This document shows positions 25,813 to 34,608 of a stretch of DNA of 64,000 nt, one piece after another (position 1 is the stretch's first letter; every line of letters begins with the position of its first letter). The notes beneath the pieces are model-generated. The model was not told the DNA's origin, made no database searches, and worked only from the letters and a program-made list of their open reading frames with translations. The DNA is taken from NCBI RefSeq assembly GCF_019970045.1, contig NZ_JAHXYI010000013.1:1-64000 (forward strand). The letters run 5' to 3'. Both the position numbers and the translations under genes were made by a program. The DNA is from Chryseobacterium sp. GVT01B. Lineage in GTDB: Bacteria; Bacteroidota; Bacteroidia; Flavobacteriales; Weeksellaceae.

Positions 25813-26454
25813 ATGAAAAAACAATCTGTCATTTCTCTTTTGATACTTTCATCAGCATTGACCGCTCAAAAAATCAATTTGGCAGCGGAAGTAGGTTTTG
25901 GACTCTCTAATGTGCATACTAATGAAACAACCGGCATCTCAAATACATCAGGATTTAGTACAGGTATTTGGGCTCGTATACCACTTAATCGTAAATTATG
26001 GTTTCAGTCGGGAGTCTTTTATTTACCTAAAGGAGCTCAAAAGACGATATCAACGGAAAACTCAACAATAAATACTAAAAGGGTAATCAGCTATTTTGAA
26101 TTACCTGTGAATGTTGTCTATTATTTTAGTGGAGAAAAGGTTGGAAGACTTTTCGTATCGACAGGTATCTATGCAGCACTTGCCAGTGGAGGTCATACTC
26201 TTAAGACGATAACCGGTACAGATAAGGACGTTGAAAAATACAGAAATGATATTGTATTTGGAAAGGATATTAATCAGGTTCGACGCTTTGATTACGGATT
26301 AAGTGTCGGTTTAGGTTACCAGTCCCCTCTGGGGATTTACATCAGGGGCCAGTATGAGCTGGGGTTACAAAATGTTGTCAATACAAAATACCTTTACAAC
26401 AGAAGTTTCCAATTGATGGTCGGATATATTATAAAACATCGGGTAACCCTTTAA
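25813..26454 (+). CDS. Outer-membrane beta-barrel protein (porin family)
   Basis: 213 aa. Signal peptide ending A-L-T-A-Q, then an eight-strand-like barrel with alternating strands (L-A-A-E-V-G-F-G-L-S, F-Q-S-G-V-F-Y-L-P, Y-F-E-L-P-V-N-V-V-Y-Y-F) and a terminal strand ending with an aromatic-rich segment. This matches the OMP_b-brl_2 group common in Bacteroidota. It is 21 bp after the astacin gene and 16 bp before hemJ, so it could be cotranscribed with either. The role is unknown. Confidence 0.8.
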   Translation: MKKQSVISLLILSSALTAQKINLAAEVGFGLSNVHTNETTGISNTSGFSTGIWARIPLNRKLWFQSGVFYLPKGAQKTISTENSTINTKRVISYFELPVNVVYYFSGEKVGRLFVSTGIYAALASGGHTLKTITGTDKDVEKYRNDIVFGKDINQVRRFDYGLSVGLGYQSPLGIYIRGQYELGLQNVVNTKYLYNRSFQLMVGYIIKHRVTL

Positions 26455-26470
26455 CGAATAAATACCTGTT

Positions 26471-27013
26471 ATGTTTGCTATAATAATCAAATTGGTGCAT
26501 ATCCTTTCTGTAGGATCTTATTTTTTTGGGATATTTTACGTGGGACAACTGTTCTTAAATTATAAATATACCGAAAAATTTACCAGAGCAAAAAAGAAGA
26601 TCTTAAGAAGACAATACCTTTTCAACATTGAAAGGACATGGAATATGTTGGTTGTTCCCAGTGGATTGATTATGCTTGTAACTGGCATAATTATGTTTTT
26701 TTTTAACAGGCACCTTGTTAAGATGCAGTGGTTTGATCTAAAACTGATTTTTCTCTGTATGCTGAGTACTTACCATTATTGGTTTTTAGAAACAATACGC
26801 CATTTAAAAGCCTTACAAGGTTATGATTTTAAAATCACACGTATAAAATTACAGCAGATTAATGAAGTTGGCATTTTACTAATGCTTTTGCTGGGATGCA
26901 GTGTTATTTTAAAGTATACAATAATGCTTCATTATGGACTTATCATTACAGGTATTATTATTATAATGATTTTATTGGTTGCAGTTTTAAAATTGCTGAA
27001 AAAAGAAAAGTAA
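26471..27013 (+). CDS. hemJ: Protoporphyrinogen IX oxidase, HemJ type (UPF0093/CopD-like)
   Basis: 180-aa integral membrane protein with four or five helices. Family features: an N-terminal helix with the conserved His (I-K-L-V-H-I-L-S-V-G), basic loop K-K-I-L-R-R-Q, the helix M-L-V-V-P-S-G-L-I-M, the motif W-F-D-L-K-L and Y-H-Y-W-F-L, and Q-I-N-E-V-G-I-L near the end. HemJ oxidises protoporphyrinogen IX to protoporphyrin IX in haem synthesis, using a haem cofactor. The neighbouring gene is hemF, the preceding step of the pathway, which supports the call. Confidence 0.8.
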   Translation: MFAIIIKLVHILSVGSYFFGIFYVGQLFLNYKYTEKFTRAKKKILRRQYLFNIERTWNMLVVPSGLIMLVTGIIMFFFNRHLVKMQWFDLKLIFLCMLSTYHYWFLETIRHLKALQGYDFKITRIKLQQINEVGILLMLLLGCSVILKYTIMLHYGLIITGIIIIMILLVAVLKLLKKEK

Positions 27014-27150
27014 CATCTGTTTTATTTAATTGATGCTAATGATGATTTACAGAATCAAATCCTATAGCAACATTTCTGCTGATTCTTGTTTTTCTGTATT
27101 GAATATAAATTTCAGAAAAAATTACAGCCTGATACTAATTTATTTTAAAG

Positions 27151-28062
27151 ATGAATATTAAAAACGAATTTATAAATTTTATACAGTCACTCCAGGTCCA
27201 AATTTGTGATGTGTTGGAGACAGTAGATGGAAAAGCTGTTTTTAGGCAGGATGTATGGAAGCATCCTGAAGGTGGAGGACGTACACATGTTATAGATGGA
27301 GGGAATGTATTTGAGAAAGGTGGAGTAAGTACTTCAATAGTTCATGCTAAGCTTCCTGAAATAATGTTAGATAGGGAAGATGTGTCAGGAGGTCATTTTA
27401 TGGCTTGCGGTATTTCAGTCGTAATTCATCCGGTTAATCCGTTTGTTCCCACCATACATGCAAATTTCAGATATTTTGAACTTTATGATAAAAAGGAAAA
27501 GTTAAAAGACTGTTGGTTTGGAGGAGGAGCAGATTTAACCCCTTATTACCTTGAAGAGTGTGACGGTAGATATTTCCATCGTACGTTAAAGAAAGCTTGT
27601 GATCCTTTTGGTATGGAGCTGTATCCTTTGTTTAAAAGAAAATGTGATGAATATTTTGTCAATAAGCATCGCAATAATGAGGCAAGGGGTATTGGAGGGA
27701 TATTCTATGATTATCTGCGCCCGGATGCTGAAACAAACATTGAAGATATTTTTGCTTTTTCCCAATCTAATGGGAATGCTTTTCTGAAGGCTTATATACC
27801 TTTGGTTATTAAGAATAAAGATACTCCATATACTGCTGCTCACAAAGACTGGCAAGCTTACCGACGTGGGCGATATGTAGAATTTAATCTTATCCATGAT
27901 CGGGGAACATTATTTGGGCTGCAAACTCATAGCCGCATGGAATCGGTTCTTATTAGTCTTCCTCCCATTGCAAAATGGAAATATGATTTTCATCCTGTTC
28001 CTGGAAGCCCTGAAGCCCAACTGGAAGAATGGCTTAAACCCAGAGACTGGGTTAATGAATAA
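27151..28062 (+). CDS. hemF: Oxygen-dependent coproporphyrinogen III oxidase
   Basis: 303 aa, normal length for HemF. Signature segments: G-G-G-R-T-H-V-I-D-G-G, F-E-K-G-G-V, the conserved F-G-G-G-A-D-L-T-P-Y-Y followed by K-R-K-C-D-E-Y-F, R-G-I-G-G-I-F-Y-D and R-G-R-Y-V-E-F-N-L-I-H-D-R-G-T near residue 240-255. It catalyses the oxidative decarboxylation of coproporphyrinogen III to protoporphyrinogen IX in the cytoplasm, the substrate of HemJ encoded 137 bp upstream. The start fits the conserved N-terminus. An AT-rich 137-bp gap may contain its own promoter. Confidence 0.95.
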   Translation: MNIKNEFINFIQSLQVQICDVLETVDGKAVFRQDVWKHPEGGGRTHVIDGGNVFEKGGVSTSIVHAKLPEIMLDREDVSGGHFMACGISVVIHPVNPFVPTIHANFRYFELYDKKEKLKDCWFGGGADLTPYYLEECDGRYFHRTLKKACDPFGMELYPLFKRKCDEYFVNKHRNNEARGIGGIFYDYLRPDAETNIEDIFAFSQSNGNAFLKAYIPLVIKNKDTPYTAAHKDWQAYRRGRYVEFNLIHDRGTLFGLQTHSRMESVLISLPPIAKWKYDFHPVPGSPEAQLEEWLKPRDWVNE

Positions 28063-28093
28063 CTCACCGGAATTTTAACACAAATATATTATT

Positions 28094-28897
28094 ATGAAAA
28101 ATTTAATTGTTATTCCAAGTATTGTTTTTTTTTTCATTACAGCGTGTAAAAAAGCAGAGTCTCATCCTCCGGTAGAGAAAGAAATTTTTGCTATTGATTC
28201 TATTAATATCGCAGATACAATAAAAGTTGCGGATTCACTTTCTCTGATCTATTCTTCAAAGCAGCTTTACTTCCCGTTTGTACAAAATACAGATTTGTTG
28301 AACAGTATTTATTTCAGGTCTGAAGATTCCACTCATTTTTCGAAAGAAGAATTAAAAATTTCCGTAGAAAAAGATATGCTGAAGCATTATGATCAGTTAA
28401 ATAAACTTTATAAAACAAAACGACTTAACGGTTTATGGGTATATAAAACTGAAATGCAGGTGAAGTTTTTACTTCATGAGTATATGCATATTCAATATGT
28501 TAATATCCGTAATGAGAATGACATGATTAAACAGTGGCTGTACAAAGATAAAATGTTTGATCTTAAGAATAATAAAGAAATGATTCTCAATGATATTACC
28601 AGTATATCGAAGGAACAGCTTTTGGCACTCTTAAAAAAGAATATGTACAAAATCTTTTTTAATGTAGCCGGCGAGGTAAGAATTAATGAATTTGATGAAA
28701 GGATATTTAAGATGAATGGACTGCGCGAGATTCCCAATATAGATAACTTTTATTTTGATACTAAAGGATTATATTTTCATTATAATCCTTATGAAATTGT
28801 TTCTTCTTCCTCTGTTGATTTTGTAATTCCTATTTCCTGGGAACAATTAGAAGGAACCTTAAACCGCGAGTTTAAACAAAGAATGAATATTTCCTAA
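28094..28897 (+). CDS. Lipoprotein of unknown function
   Basis: 267 aa. Lipoprotein signal ending F-I-T-A-C (Cys about residue 17). The mature part has an acidic Ser/Asp-rich stretch (about 30-55), a helical centre (Y-D-Q-L-N-K-L-Y-K) and a C-terminal alpha/beta part (V-A-G-E-V-R-I-N-E-F-D). I do not recognise the family. It follows hemF by 31 bp but has no clear haem link. It lies 1.2 kb from the divergent PKD gene and 1.5 kb from the T6SS locus, so a T6SS-related envelope role is possible but unsupported. A bidirectional terminator follows. Confidence 0.75.
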   Translation: MKNLIVIPSIVFFFITACKKAESHPPVEKEIFAIDSINIADTIKVADSLSLIYSSKQLYFPFVQNTDLLNSIYFRSEDSTHFSKEELKISVEKDMLKHYDQLNKLYKTKRLNGLWVYKTEMQVKFLLHEYMHIQYVNIRNENDMIKQWLYKDKMFDLKNNKEMILNDITSISKEQLLALLKKNMYKIFFNVAGEVRINEFDERIFKMNGLREIPNIDNFYFDTKGLYFHYNPYEIVSSSSVDFVIPISWEQLEGTLNREFKQRMNIS

Positions 28898-28982
28898 AGA
28901 AAATAACACTAGCGAAATTCAATTAAAATGATGAGTTTCATTGTCAGCTTTCTTTATTCTATTTTTTTTATGTTTTAATAAT

Positions 28983-29018
28983 AAAAAATCAGAGAATCCC
29001 ATTTTTTCTGATTTTTTA
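28983..29018. terminator. Bidirectional terminator between convergent genes
   Basis: Stem AAAATCAGA/TCTGATTTT with A/T runs on both sides; it serves the 28094 gene and the PKD gene ending at 29035. Confidence 0.75.
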
Positions 29019-29034
29019 CTTCGAATCATCTCTT

Positions 29035-30111
29035 TTACTCTTTTATCCATATCATGAATTTCTTCACTTTGAACTCAATGGTAATATGTTCAATACAGTT
29101 TTGGTGATCTTTTTCTATTCTCAGATGGGTAACCTTTATTTTTTTTCCACTGATAAGCTGGCAAAGCTGTTCGAATGAAATTATTTTTTTGCTGTTGACA
29201 ACAACAGGAATATCATACTTCCCACACAGATAAGAAGCGAAATCTTCTTTGGTTTTTGTCTCCGCAGCTACCTGCTGCAATAATATACGAAATTTTTCAT
29301 TAGAGATTTCAGGTAATTTGTTGTGAGAAGTTACTGTATCTTTTTTAGGCGTAGATTTCGGAGAGACAGGAATATATTTTAATGCATCTACCAGTGGATC
29401 TTTCTCCGGATTCCCAATGGGTAGTGAAAAAGAGGAGTGAGGTTTTTCAAATTCATAGGAACTGATGTCAATTTTAGGCTTTTCCCGTTTAGGCATGGGA
29501 GCGGCATAGATAGTTTTAATTGCAGAATGCTGTACATCACCATTAACAACTAGGGTGATTTTTTTAGGACCTTCTGAGTTAAATTGATACGAGGCTGTCT
29601 GGCCTACGGCATCAATCTGATTGGATTCTCCAAAATTCCATTCCCAGGAAACACCATCTTTTTTGATGGCATTAAAAATAACTGTTTTTCCTGCTGTAAC
29701 GACATTTGGAGCAATAATCAATGGCAGATTTTCACTGTGTTCATCAGTACTGTGTATCGTTACCAGCTTTTGGTGGACACAATTTTTGTTAATAATTAGG
29801 GTAACAATATAATCACCTGGTTTTTTATAGGAGTGCAGTGTACGTTGTCTTTTGTCCACTTGTGTGCTATCTCCAAAATCCCATTCCCAGCTTTTTGCTC
29901 CGGGTGTAGTATCATAAAATTCTACAACTTTCCGGGTCGCAAACTCCTTAGCGTACACTACAAATTTAGCATTCTCACAATCTATATGCCGGCTGTATTG
30001 ATAAACTAATAAAATTGTACCTAACGATAAAAGTAAAATGATACTCCAAAAAACTTTGGGATCAAGACTGAAAGAAAAAAAAGATTTCATTGTTTTTGTG
30101 TTTATTAGCAT
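29035..30111 (-). CDS. Membrane-anchored PKD-domain protein divergent from the T6SS operon
   Basis: 358 aa (alternative ATG at 30090). A short cytoplasmic N-terminus, one membrane helix (about 17-40), then two PKD domains in the periplasm. The first has W-E-W-D-F-G-D and H-S-Y-K-K-P-G-D-Y, the second W-E-W-N-F-G-E and Y-Q-F-N-S-E-G. A Pro/Lys-rich linker (about 205-250) leads to a C-terminal alpha/beta domain (about 265-358). PKD domains usually mediate protein or glycan contacts. The shape (single-pass, large periplasmic part) fits a T6SSiii membrane-complex subunit such as the still unassigned TssR or TssP, but I cannot confirm this by sequence. It is divergently arranged, 242 bp from the first T6SS gene. 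Confidence 0.8.
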   Translation of the reverse strand: MLINTKTMKSFFSFSLDPKVFWSIILLLSLGTILLVYQYSRHIDCENAKFVVYAKEFATRKVVEFYDTTPGAKSWEWDFGDSTQVDKRQRTLHSYKKPGDYIVTLIINKNCVHQKLVTIHSTDEHSENLPLIIAPNVVTAGKTVIFNAIKKDGVSWEWNFGESNQIDAVGQTASYQFNSEGPKKITLVVNGDVQHSAIKTIYAAPMPKREKPKIDISSYEFEKPHSSFSLPIGNPEKDPLVDALKYIPVSPKSTPKKDTVTSHNKLPEISNEKFRILLQQVAAETKTKEDFASYLCGKYDIPVVVNSKKIISFEQLCQLISGKKIKVTHLRIEKDHQNCIEHITIEFKVKKFMIWIKE

Positions 30112-30188
30112 GATATAAATTAATGTGATTGCAACTTATTTTATATCAATATTTTACATTGCTATTTTATAGATTTTATTCTATGCCA

Positions 30189-30210
30189 TTTCATGATTTG
30201 AATCATGAAA
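30189..30210. promoter_or_regulatory. Perfect palindrome in the T6SS promoter region, candidate operator
   Basis: Half-sites TTTCATGATT and AATCATGAAA, perfect 10-bp arms with a 2-nt spacer, centred about 30 bp upstream of the -7 box at 30229. It is placed where a repressor or activator of the T6SS operon would bind. Confidence 0.55.
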
Positions 30211-30228
30211 ATGAGAAAATTCATCCTA

Positions 30229-30236
30229 TACATTTG
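30229..30236 (+). promoter_or_regulatory. -7 element (TACATTTG) of the T6SS operon
   Basis: Exact match to the Bacteroidota TAnnTTTG box, 117 bp before the first T6SS-locus ATG. Confidence 0.5.
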
Positions 30237-30352
30237 TGCATCTCTAGTATGAAAAAGATCATAATATAACATTTTGATTTTGGTGATTTCTGTCTAGTGT
30301 CATTACACAGTAACAGGAAGTCTATACTCGTTTGTTAATACCCTAAATAAAA

Positions 30353-31003
30353 ATGAAATTGTACTTAGAACAATATTGGATTGCTATTGTAACTCTTCTG
30401 TCAATACTAGGGCTTGTGTCCTGTGGCAGCGGAAGGTATATCGAAGAGCTTCCCTATCTGCATTCTTCGGAACAGTATACTAAAGAATTAGACGGGATCA
30501 AAAAACGGACAGACTCTACTTTTGCCATTGAGAAATTTGATGACAGAAAACTCAATGATGAAGAAATGAGTATCAGGGAGAGATATTCGATTATTATGAG
30601 AGTAATGCCTAAAAAAGTTATTAATTATAAATTATATTCTTTTATTGATCAGTGGATAGGTTCTTCTGCTAAGCAAATGTCTAATCAGAAAAATGGAACA
30701 GATTGCGCTCAGTTTGCATCTTTACTTTTTAATGAGGTATATCATGCGACAATTTCTCCAATCCCTGAAAAAGTCTTTCGTTCAAAAGATATTGAATTAT
30801 TTACCGGCAGGAATTTTCTGCAGGAGGGGGATATTTTATTTTTCCGATATGATAAGGGGCATCCGATTTCTGATGAGGGTATATACCTTCAAAATAACAA
30901 AATAGTTGCCTGTACAGCTGGTGGATTAAATATTTATGATTTTAATGACCAGTATTTCCAGCTCAGATACATAGCTGCGGGAAGATTAAAACCTAAAAGC
31001 TGA
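30353..31003 (+). CDS. NlpC/P60-like lipoprotein heading the T6SS operon
   Basis: 216 aa. Lipoprotein signal with Cys at residue 24 (G-L-V-S-C). The second half resembles an NlpC/P60 cell-wall peptidase: N-G-T-D-C-A-Q-F with the catalytic-type Cys118, then G-D-I-L-F-F and I-S-D-E-G-I-Y-L. In active members that last motif reads I-S-H-V-G-I-Y-L, so the catalytic His is Asp174; a His at 170 lies nearby. The protein may be an inactive peptidoglycan-binding form or use altered catalysis. As the first gene, 4 bp before tssG, it may open or bind the cell wall for the T6SS envelope complex, or be the lipoprotein subunit (TssQ position). Confidence 0.75.
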   Translation: MKLYLEQYWIAIVTLLSILGLVSCGSGRYIEELPYLHSSEQYTKELDGIKKRTDSTFAIEKFDDRKLNDEEMSIRERYSIIMRVMPKKVINYKLYSFIDQWIGSSAKQMSNQKNGTDCAQFASLLFNEVYHATISPIPEKVFRSKDIELFTGRNFLQEGDILFFRYDKGHPISDEGIYLQNNKIVACTAGGLNIYDFNDQYFQLRYIAAGRLKPKS

Positions 31004-31007
31004 GAGA

Positions 31008-31943
31008 ATGAAACATTTTGAAAATATTGCCAGACAGATTAACTCTTTGCCTTATGATATAAGGGCAGAGGTAATCATTAATAATTTATTGGAAAATGAT
31101 GATTTGCAATCTGAAGATTTTATTATAGAAAAGGATGGGCAGTTTTCAAGGGCCTACCGTTATGATATTCTTGACTCGGGGATAAGCAATTACAGCTTTG
31201 GAAGTGCTTCTTTTTTTAAGCTTGTTCTTTCCCGTGACAGCATATACGATATGTTGCCTGAAAATATAGTGCATGATATCAGCAGCGACACTGCGGAGAA
31301 AAATGTGGATGTCATGATACAGGAATACAGGATAAAAAAGCAGGATCAAAAGAATGCAAGACTTTTTTTTCAGCCATTTGAAAATGAAATTTTCAATTAT
31401 GGGGTTCGTTTTGAAGCGTTTGAACAGGACTTTTTTTGCCAGCTGCACGGTTCAACTTTTCCCAAGTTGTTTTATGAACTATTCGGTATCAGTACAGATG
31501 TACCATCTGAGATGGCTTCACGGTTAATCAGGATATTGCCGTTTGCTTATAAAATTGTAGGTAATACTGCTTTGACCATTGAGGTGTTGTCTTTGCTTCT
31601 GGAGGAAGAAGTCAGAATAAGCAAGAAAAGTTGGAAAAAGTACTATGATGATACGCAGTATAGTTTACTGGGAGATTGTAAGCTGGGCCTGGATATGGTG
31701 TCAGGTAATAATTATGACCACTATATGAACCATATCCATCTGTCAGTTGGCCCATTAAGAAACAATTGTTTTTCAGATTACCTTAATGAGGGAAAAATGA
31801 AGTTGTTTCTGGATTTGCTTTGTGGTTATTTCTTTTCGGCTGAAACTGAAATAGAGATCACTATACTTCTTTCAAAGGAAGCAGAAAGTTTTGATCTGAA
31901 TGTAGTAAAAGATACTGTTTTAGGATATAACACAAGGATATAA
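31008..31943 (+). CDS. tssG: T6SS baseplate protein TssG
   Basis: 311 aa, cytoplasmic. The C-terminal part has the TssG hallmark H-L-S-V-G-P-L (usually I-G-P-L), followed by a Y-L-N-E-G-K-M-K-L-F-L-D-L-L-C-G segment. The N-terminus has the typical Y-D-I-R-A-E-V-I and helical E-D-G opening of Bacteroidota forms. TssG forms the baseplate wedge with TssE, TssF and TssK around the spike. The overlap of its stop with the tssN start region and the neighbouring tssN, tssK, tssE and tssF confirm the context. Divergent from proteobacterial TssG, as expected for subtype iii. Confidence 0.8.
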   Translation: MKHFENIARQINSLPYDIRAEVIINNLLENDDLQSEDFIIEKDGQFSRAYRYDILDSGISNYSFGSASFFKLVLSRDSIYDMLPENIVHDISSDTAEKNVDVMIQEYRIKKQDQKNARLFFQPFENEIFNYGVRFEAFEQDFFCQLHGSTFPKLFYELFGISTDVPSEMASRLIRILPFAYKIVGNTALTIEVLSLLLEEEVRISKKSWKKYYDDTQYSLLGDCKLGLDMVSGNNYDHYMNHIHLSVGPLRNNCFSDYLNEGKMKLFLDLLCGYFFSAETEIEITILLSKEAESFDLNVVKDTVLGYNTRI

Positions 31944-32899
31944 TGCTGCTGAAGAAATATTTTATGAATTTAGTGGAGCCCGAAATTTTGGTTTTCATTC
32001 TTGTACTGCTTTCTGTTTGTATTGTTCTTACAGCAATTTTCAGACGCAGGATACCCGATTTTAAAAACATTTACGGCACCAAATTCAATTCATATCTTTT
32101 GGGAGTTTTGATTGTTGGCTCATTGATTGGTTTCGTGGGATATAATAAACTTTTCGCAGATCATATGCTGCTAGAGTTTATTTTTTATCAGTTGAGTTCT
32201 TTAGTTGTGGGAGGTTTACATTGTTATATGTACAGATCCTTTTTTATGAAATTTGGGAATGAAGTAAAGGAGCTGGAATACTTTTTTGTCCTGTTAATGA
32301 TTGGTTACAGCATTATTCCCTTTGCTTTAATCTATACTTTCTTCAATGGAATTCAGTTTGTTTTTCTAATGTCAGGACATTATGTATTATTTCTTCTTCC
32401 CACATTACTGAATGAAACGTTTAACAGGGCGATGGCAATTCCTCCCCATATTTACAGAACCTGGCATTTTCCGGAAAATTATAAAAATCTTCCAGGAGTT
32501 ACAGATGAGGAAATGAAAGACCTGGTGGTTTTTACCTTACTTATTGATAAAGACAGGAATGCAAAAAATTACAGCGCTTATAAAGCCAAAGGTCCTACGA
32601 GGATTGACTTCGGCCGGCTTTTTTACAGCTTTATATTGGACTATAATGAAAGAAATTCTGAAAGTGAGATAAAGGTGGAAGGAGAAAATGGTTTTTACGA
32701 TTGGGTGTTTTTTTTAAGACCTAAATGGTATCAGTCCACCAAATACGTTGACGCTGACTTACCTCTTTATATGAATGGCATTGAAGAAAATAGCGTGGTA
32801 ATCTGTGCACGGGCACAGCATATGATTATTGAAGAAAATATTAATGAAAATGATGATCTCCCAGACTTTGAATACAAAGAAAGGGAATACGATGAATAA
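31943..32899 (+). CDS. tssN: T6SSiii inner-membrane protein TssN
   Basis: 318 aa. Five hydrophobic segments in the first 160 residues (L-V-F-I-L-V-L-L-S-V, F-N-S-Y-L-L-G-V-L-I-V, the 75-95 region, F-F-V-L-L-M-I-G-Y, and V-F-L-M-S-G-H-Y-V-L-F) are followed by a cytoplasmic domain with I-P-P-H-I-Y-R-T-W-H-F-P and K-G-P-T-R-I-D-F-G. This is the TssN family, found only in Bacteroidota T6SS, which replaces TssL/TssM and links the membrane complex to the baseplate. It overlaps the tssG stop by 1 bp. Confidence 0.85.
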   Translation: MLLKKYFMNLVEPEILVFILVLLSVCIVLTAIFRRRIPDFKNIYGTKFNSYLLGVLIVGSLIGFVGYNKLFADHMLLEFIFYQLSSLVVGGLHCYMYRSFFMKFGNEVKELEYFFVLLMIGYSIIPFALIYTFFNGIQFVFLMSGHYVLFLLPTLLNETFNRAMAIPPHIYRTWHFPENYKNLPGVTDEEMKDLVVFTLLIDKDRNAKNYSAYKAKGPTRIDFGRLFYSFILDYNERNSESEIKVEGENGFYDWVFFLRPKWYQSTKYVDADLPLYMNGIEENSVVICARAQHMIIEENINENDDLPDFEYKEREYDE

Positions 32900-32913
32900 A
32901 AATAACAAATAAA

Positions 32914-34074
32914 ATGATAGAAAAGTTAAAATATTTTCCTGTGCATTGGATAGACGGGATGAAGATTAATAAAGGACATTTCACAGATATTCAAAATTTT
33001 ATAAGTGATTCTGTACGTGATTCAACATGCATTAGGACATCACTTGTGGATTACGGTATTTTACCATCTGGTGATACCATAATGGTCAGTATGTCTATAG
33101 ATCAGCACAAATTACTAAAAGTTGTTCTTGAAGAGTGTCAGGCTATCACACCGAATGGCTCCCGAATTGATATCGGTACTCATTATGCTGGATTTTCTGA
33201 ACATACACTTTTACACCCTGATACGAGCTATTTGATCAATGATGAAGAAGATATCAATCTGATGGTATGTGTTTCTGTAAACCATTTCAACAGGATTCCT
33301 TTTGGGGAGCCTGATCCTGATGAAAATCCTCCGAGATATCCTTATACTCAGCCAAAATATTCTTTGGAACTTATTCCCGAAAGTGAATTGAGAGGAGGAT
33401 TGGGCTTTGGAGCAGAATACCTGACCGTTGGAAGAATAAAAGCAAGTGCCGGTGTATGTACTATGGATGATGATTATATTCCTCCTTGTTTAAGTGTATC
33501 AAGTCACCCAAAGTTAAAAAAACTTTATGTTGAAATCGACCGCTTTTACAGTCAGATTGAACTCTTTGCATCCCAGATCAAACAAAAAATCCGTGCTAAA
33601 AAGCAGAATAATTTGCTATCGTTAATAGTTGATGATCTGGCAGACAAGGCACTGTGGTATCTTGGGTCGGAAATAAACCGCTACCGGTGGTCTGCCCCTT
33701 ATGCTTCTCCTATGTACATGCTTTCATCAGTCATTGCTTTTGGAAGGATAATAAAGAATTGTATAGAAACTTATACGGGCTCCGGAAAAGAAGAATTATT
33801 GAATTACCTTACAGAATGGTGCAATATAAGTCAGGGGGATTTTGAATCTATTTTTTCAGAAGTGCTGAATGCCGAATATAATCATAATCAAATCGGTTCA
33901 GCTATTTTGAAAATAGATCGGTTTATTAAAACAGTGGAAGAGATGTTTTCCATCCTTAATCAGTTGGATTATATCGGTAAGAAACGAGATGGCAGTATTT
34001 TTATTTCTGAAAATCCAGGCAACCGTGATGCTATTGTTCATTCCAAGAGGAGCCAGTCATTTTTAGCAGATTAG
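32914..34074 (+). CDS. tssK: T6SS baseplate-to-membrane connector TssK
   Basis: 386 aa. The opening F-P-V-H-W-I-D-G-M-K-I-N-K-G-H-F is the TssK signature (P-V-x-W-x-x-G-M followed by H-F). The rest shows the shell and neck domains (I-P-P-C-L-S-V-S near 190; helical region 210-330). The C-terminal receptor-like part is shorter than in Proteobacteria, which have about 440 aa. TssK trimers connect the baseplate wedges to the membrane complex, here probably TssN. It lies 14 bp after tssN. Confidence 0.85.
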   Translation: MIEKLKYFPVHWIDGMKINKGHFTDIQNFISDSVRDSTCIRTSLVDYGILPSGDTIMVSMSIDQHKLLKVVLEECQAITPNGSRIDIGTHYAGFSEHTLLHPDTSYLINDEEDINLMVCVSVNHFNRIPFGEPDPDENPPRYPYTQPKYSLELIPESELRGGLGFGAEYLTVGRIKASAGVCTMDDDYIPPCLSVSSHPKLKKLYVEIDRFYSQIELFASQIKQKIRAKKQNNLLSLIVDDLADKALWYLGSEINRYRWSAPYASPMYMLSSVIAFGRIIKNCIETYTGSGKEELLNYLTEWCNISQGDFESIFSEVLNAEYNHNQIGSAILKIDRFIKTVEEMFSILNQLDYIGKKRDGSIFISENPGNRDAIVHSKRSQSFLAD

Positions 34075-34095
34075 TAATCCTATGACTATTGTATT

Positions 34096-34608
34096 ATGGA
34101 AATTCTTAATAAAAAAGAAAGACTGCGTGCATTTCTGTTTTTCATCCTGTTCTTTTTAGTTGCTGTATTTACCTTGGTTGTTGGCCTTTTTTTTAACACT
34201 TATTTCCCATTTAAGGAGAACTCATTGTTAAAGGTTGAAAATAATACTCTTAAAAAAGAAATGGAAATTCAGGATCACTTTTCTTTTCAATTAGAAAAGG
34301 TAAAATCTGCTATTGACTCTATAGGAGCTCCGGGGAAAAATGATTTCTTTAATGAAAACCTGGCGTTATCGCTCCTTTCAGATATGTATCAAAAGATCCC
34401 GAAAGACAGTGTTAAAAATGAGGTGATGTACAATAATATCATTATTGGTTACAAGGATCTGATAGACCGTAAAAAAGAGATCAGACGGCTATCTACAACC
34501 GGAAAGGCAGCAGACAGTTTACAGGCAATCAATAAAATCCTGAGACAGGAATATGATAAGGTAAAAACTGATCTAGACGTTTGTCGTCAATTATATAAAG
34601 CTCAGTAA
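34096..34608 (+). CDS. tssO: T6SSiii membrane-complex protein TssO
   Basis: 170 aa. One N-terminal transmembrane helix (about 11-35, F-L-F-F-I-L-F-F-L-V-A-V) is followed by a mostly coiled-coil periplasmic domain (V-E-N-N-T-L-K-K-E-M onward). TssO is a Bacteroidota-specific subunit of the T6SSiii envelope complex. The position right after tssK, the size and the single-pass layout agree. Its stop overlaps the next start (ATG inside TAATG). Confidence 0.8.
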   Translation: MEILNKKERLRAFLFFILFFLVAVFTLVVGLFFNTYFPFKENSLLKVENNTLKKEMEIQDHFSFQLEKVKSAIDSIGAPGKNDFFNENLALSLLSDMYQKIPKDSVKNEVMYNNIIIGYKDLIDRKKEIRRLSTTGKAADSLQAINKILRQEYDKVKTDLDVCRQLYKAQ

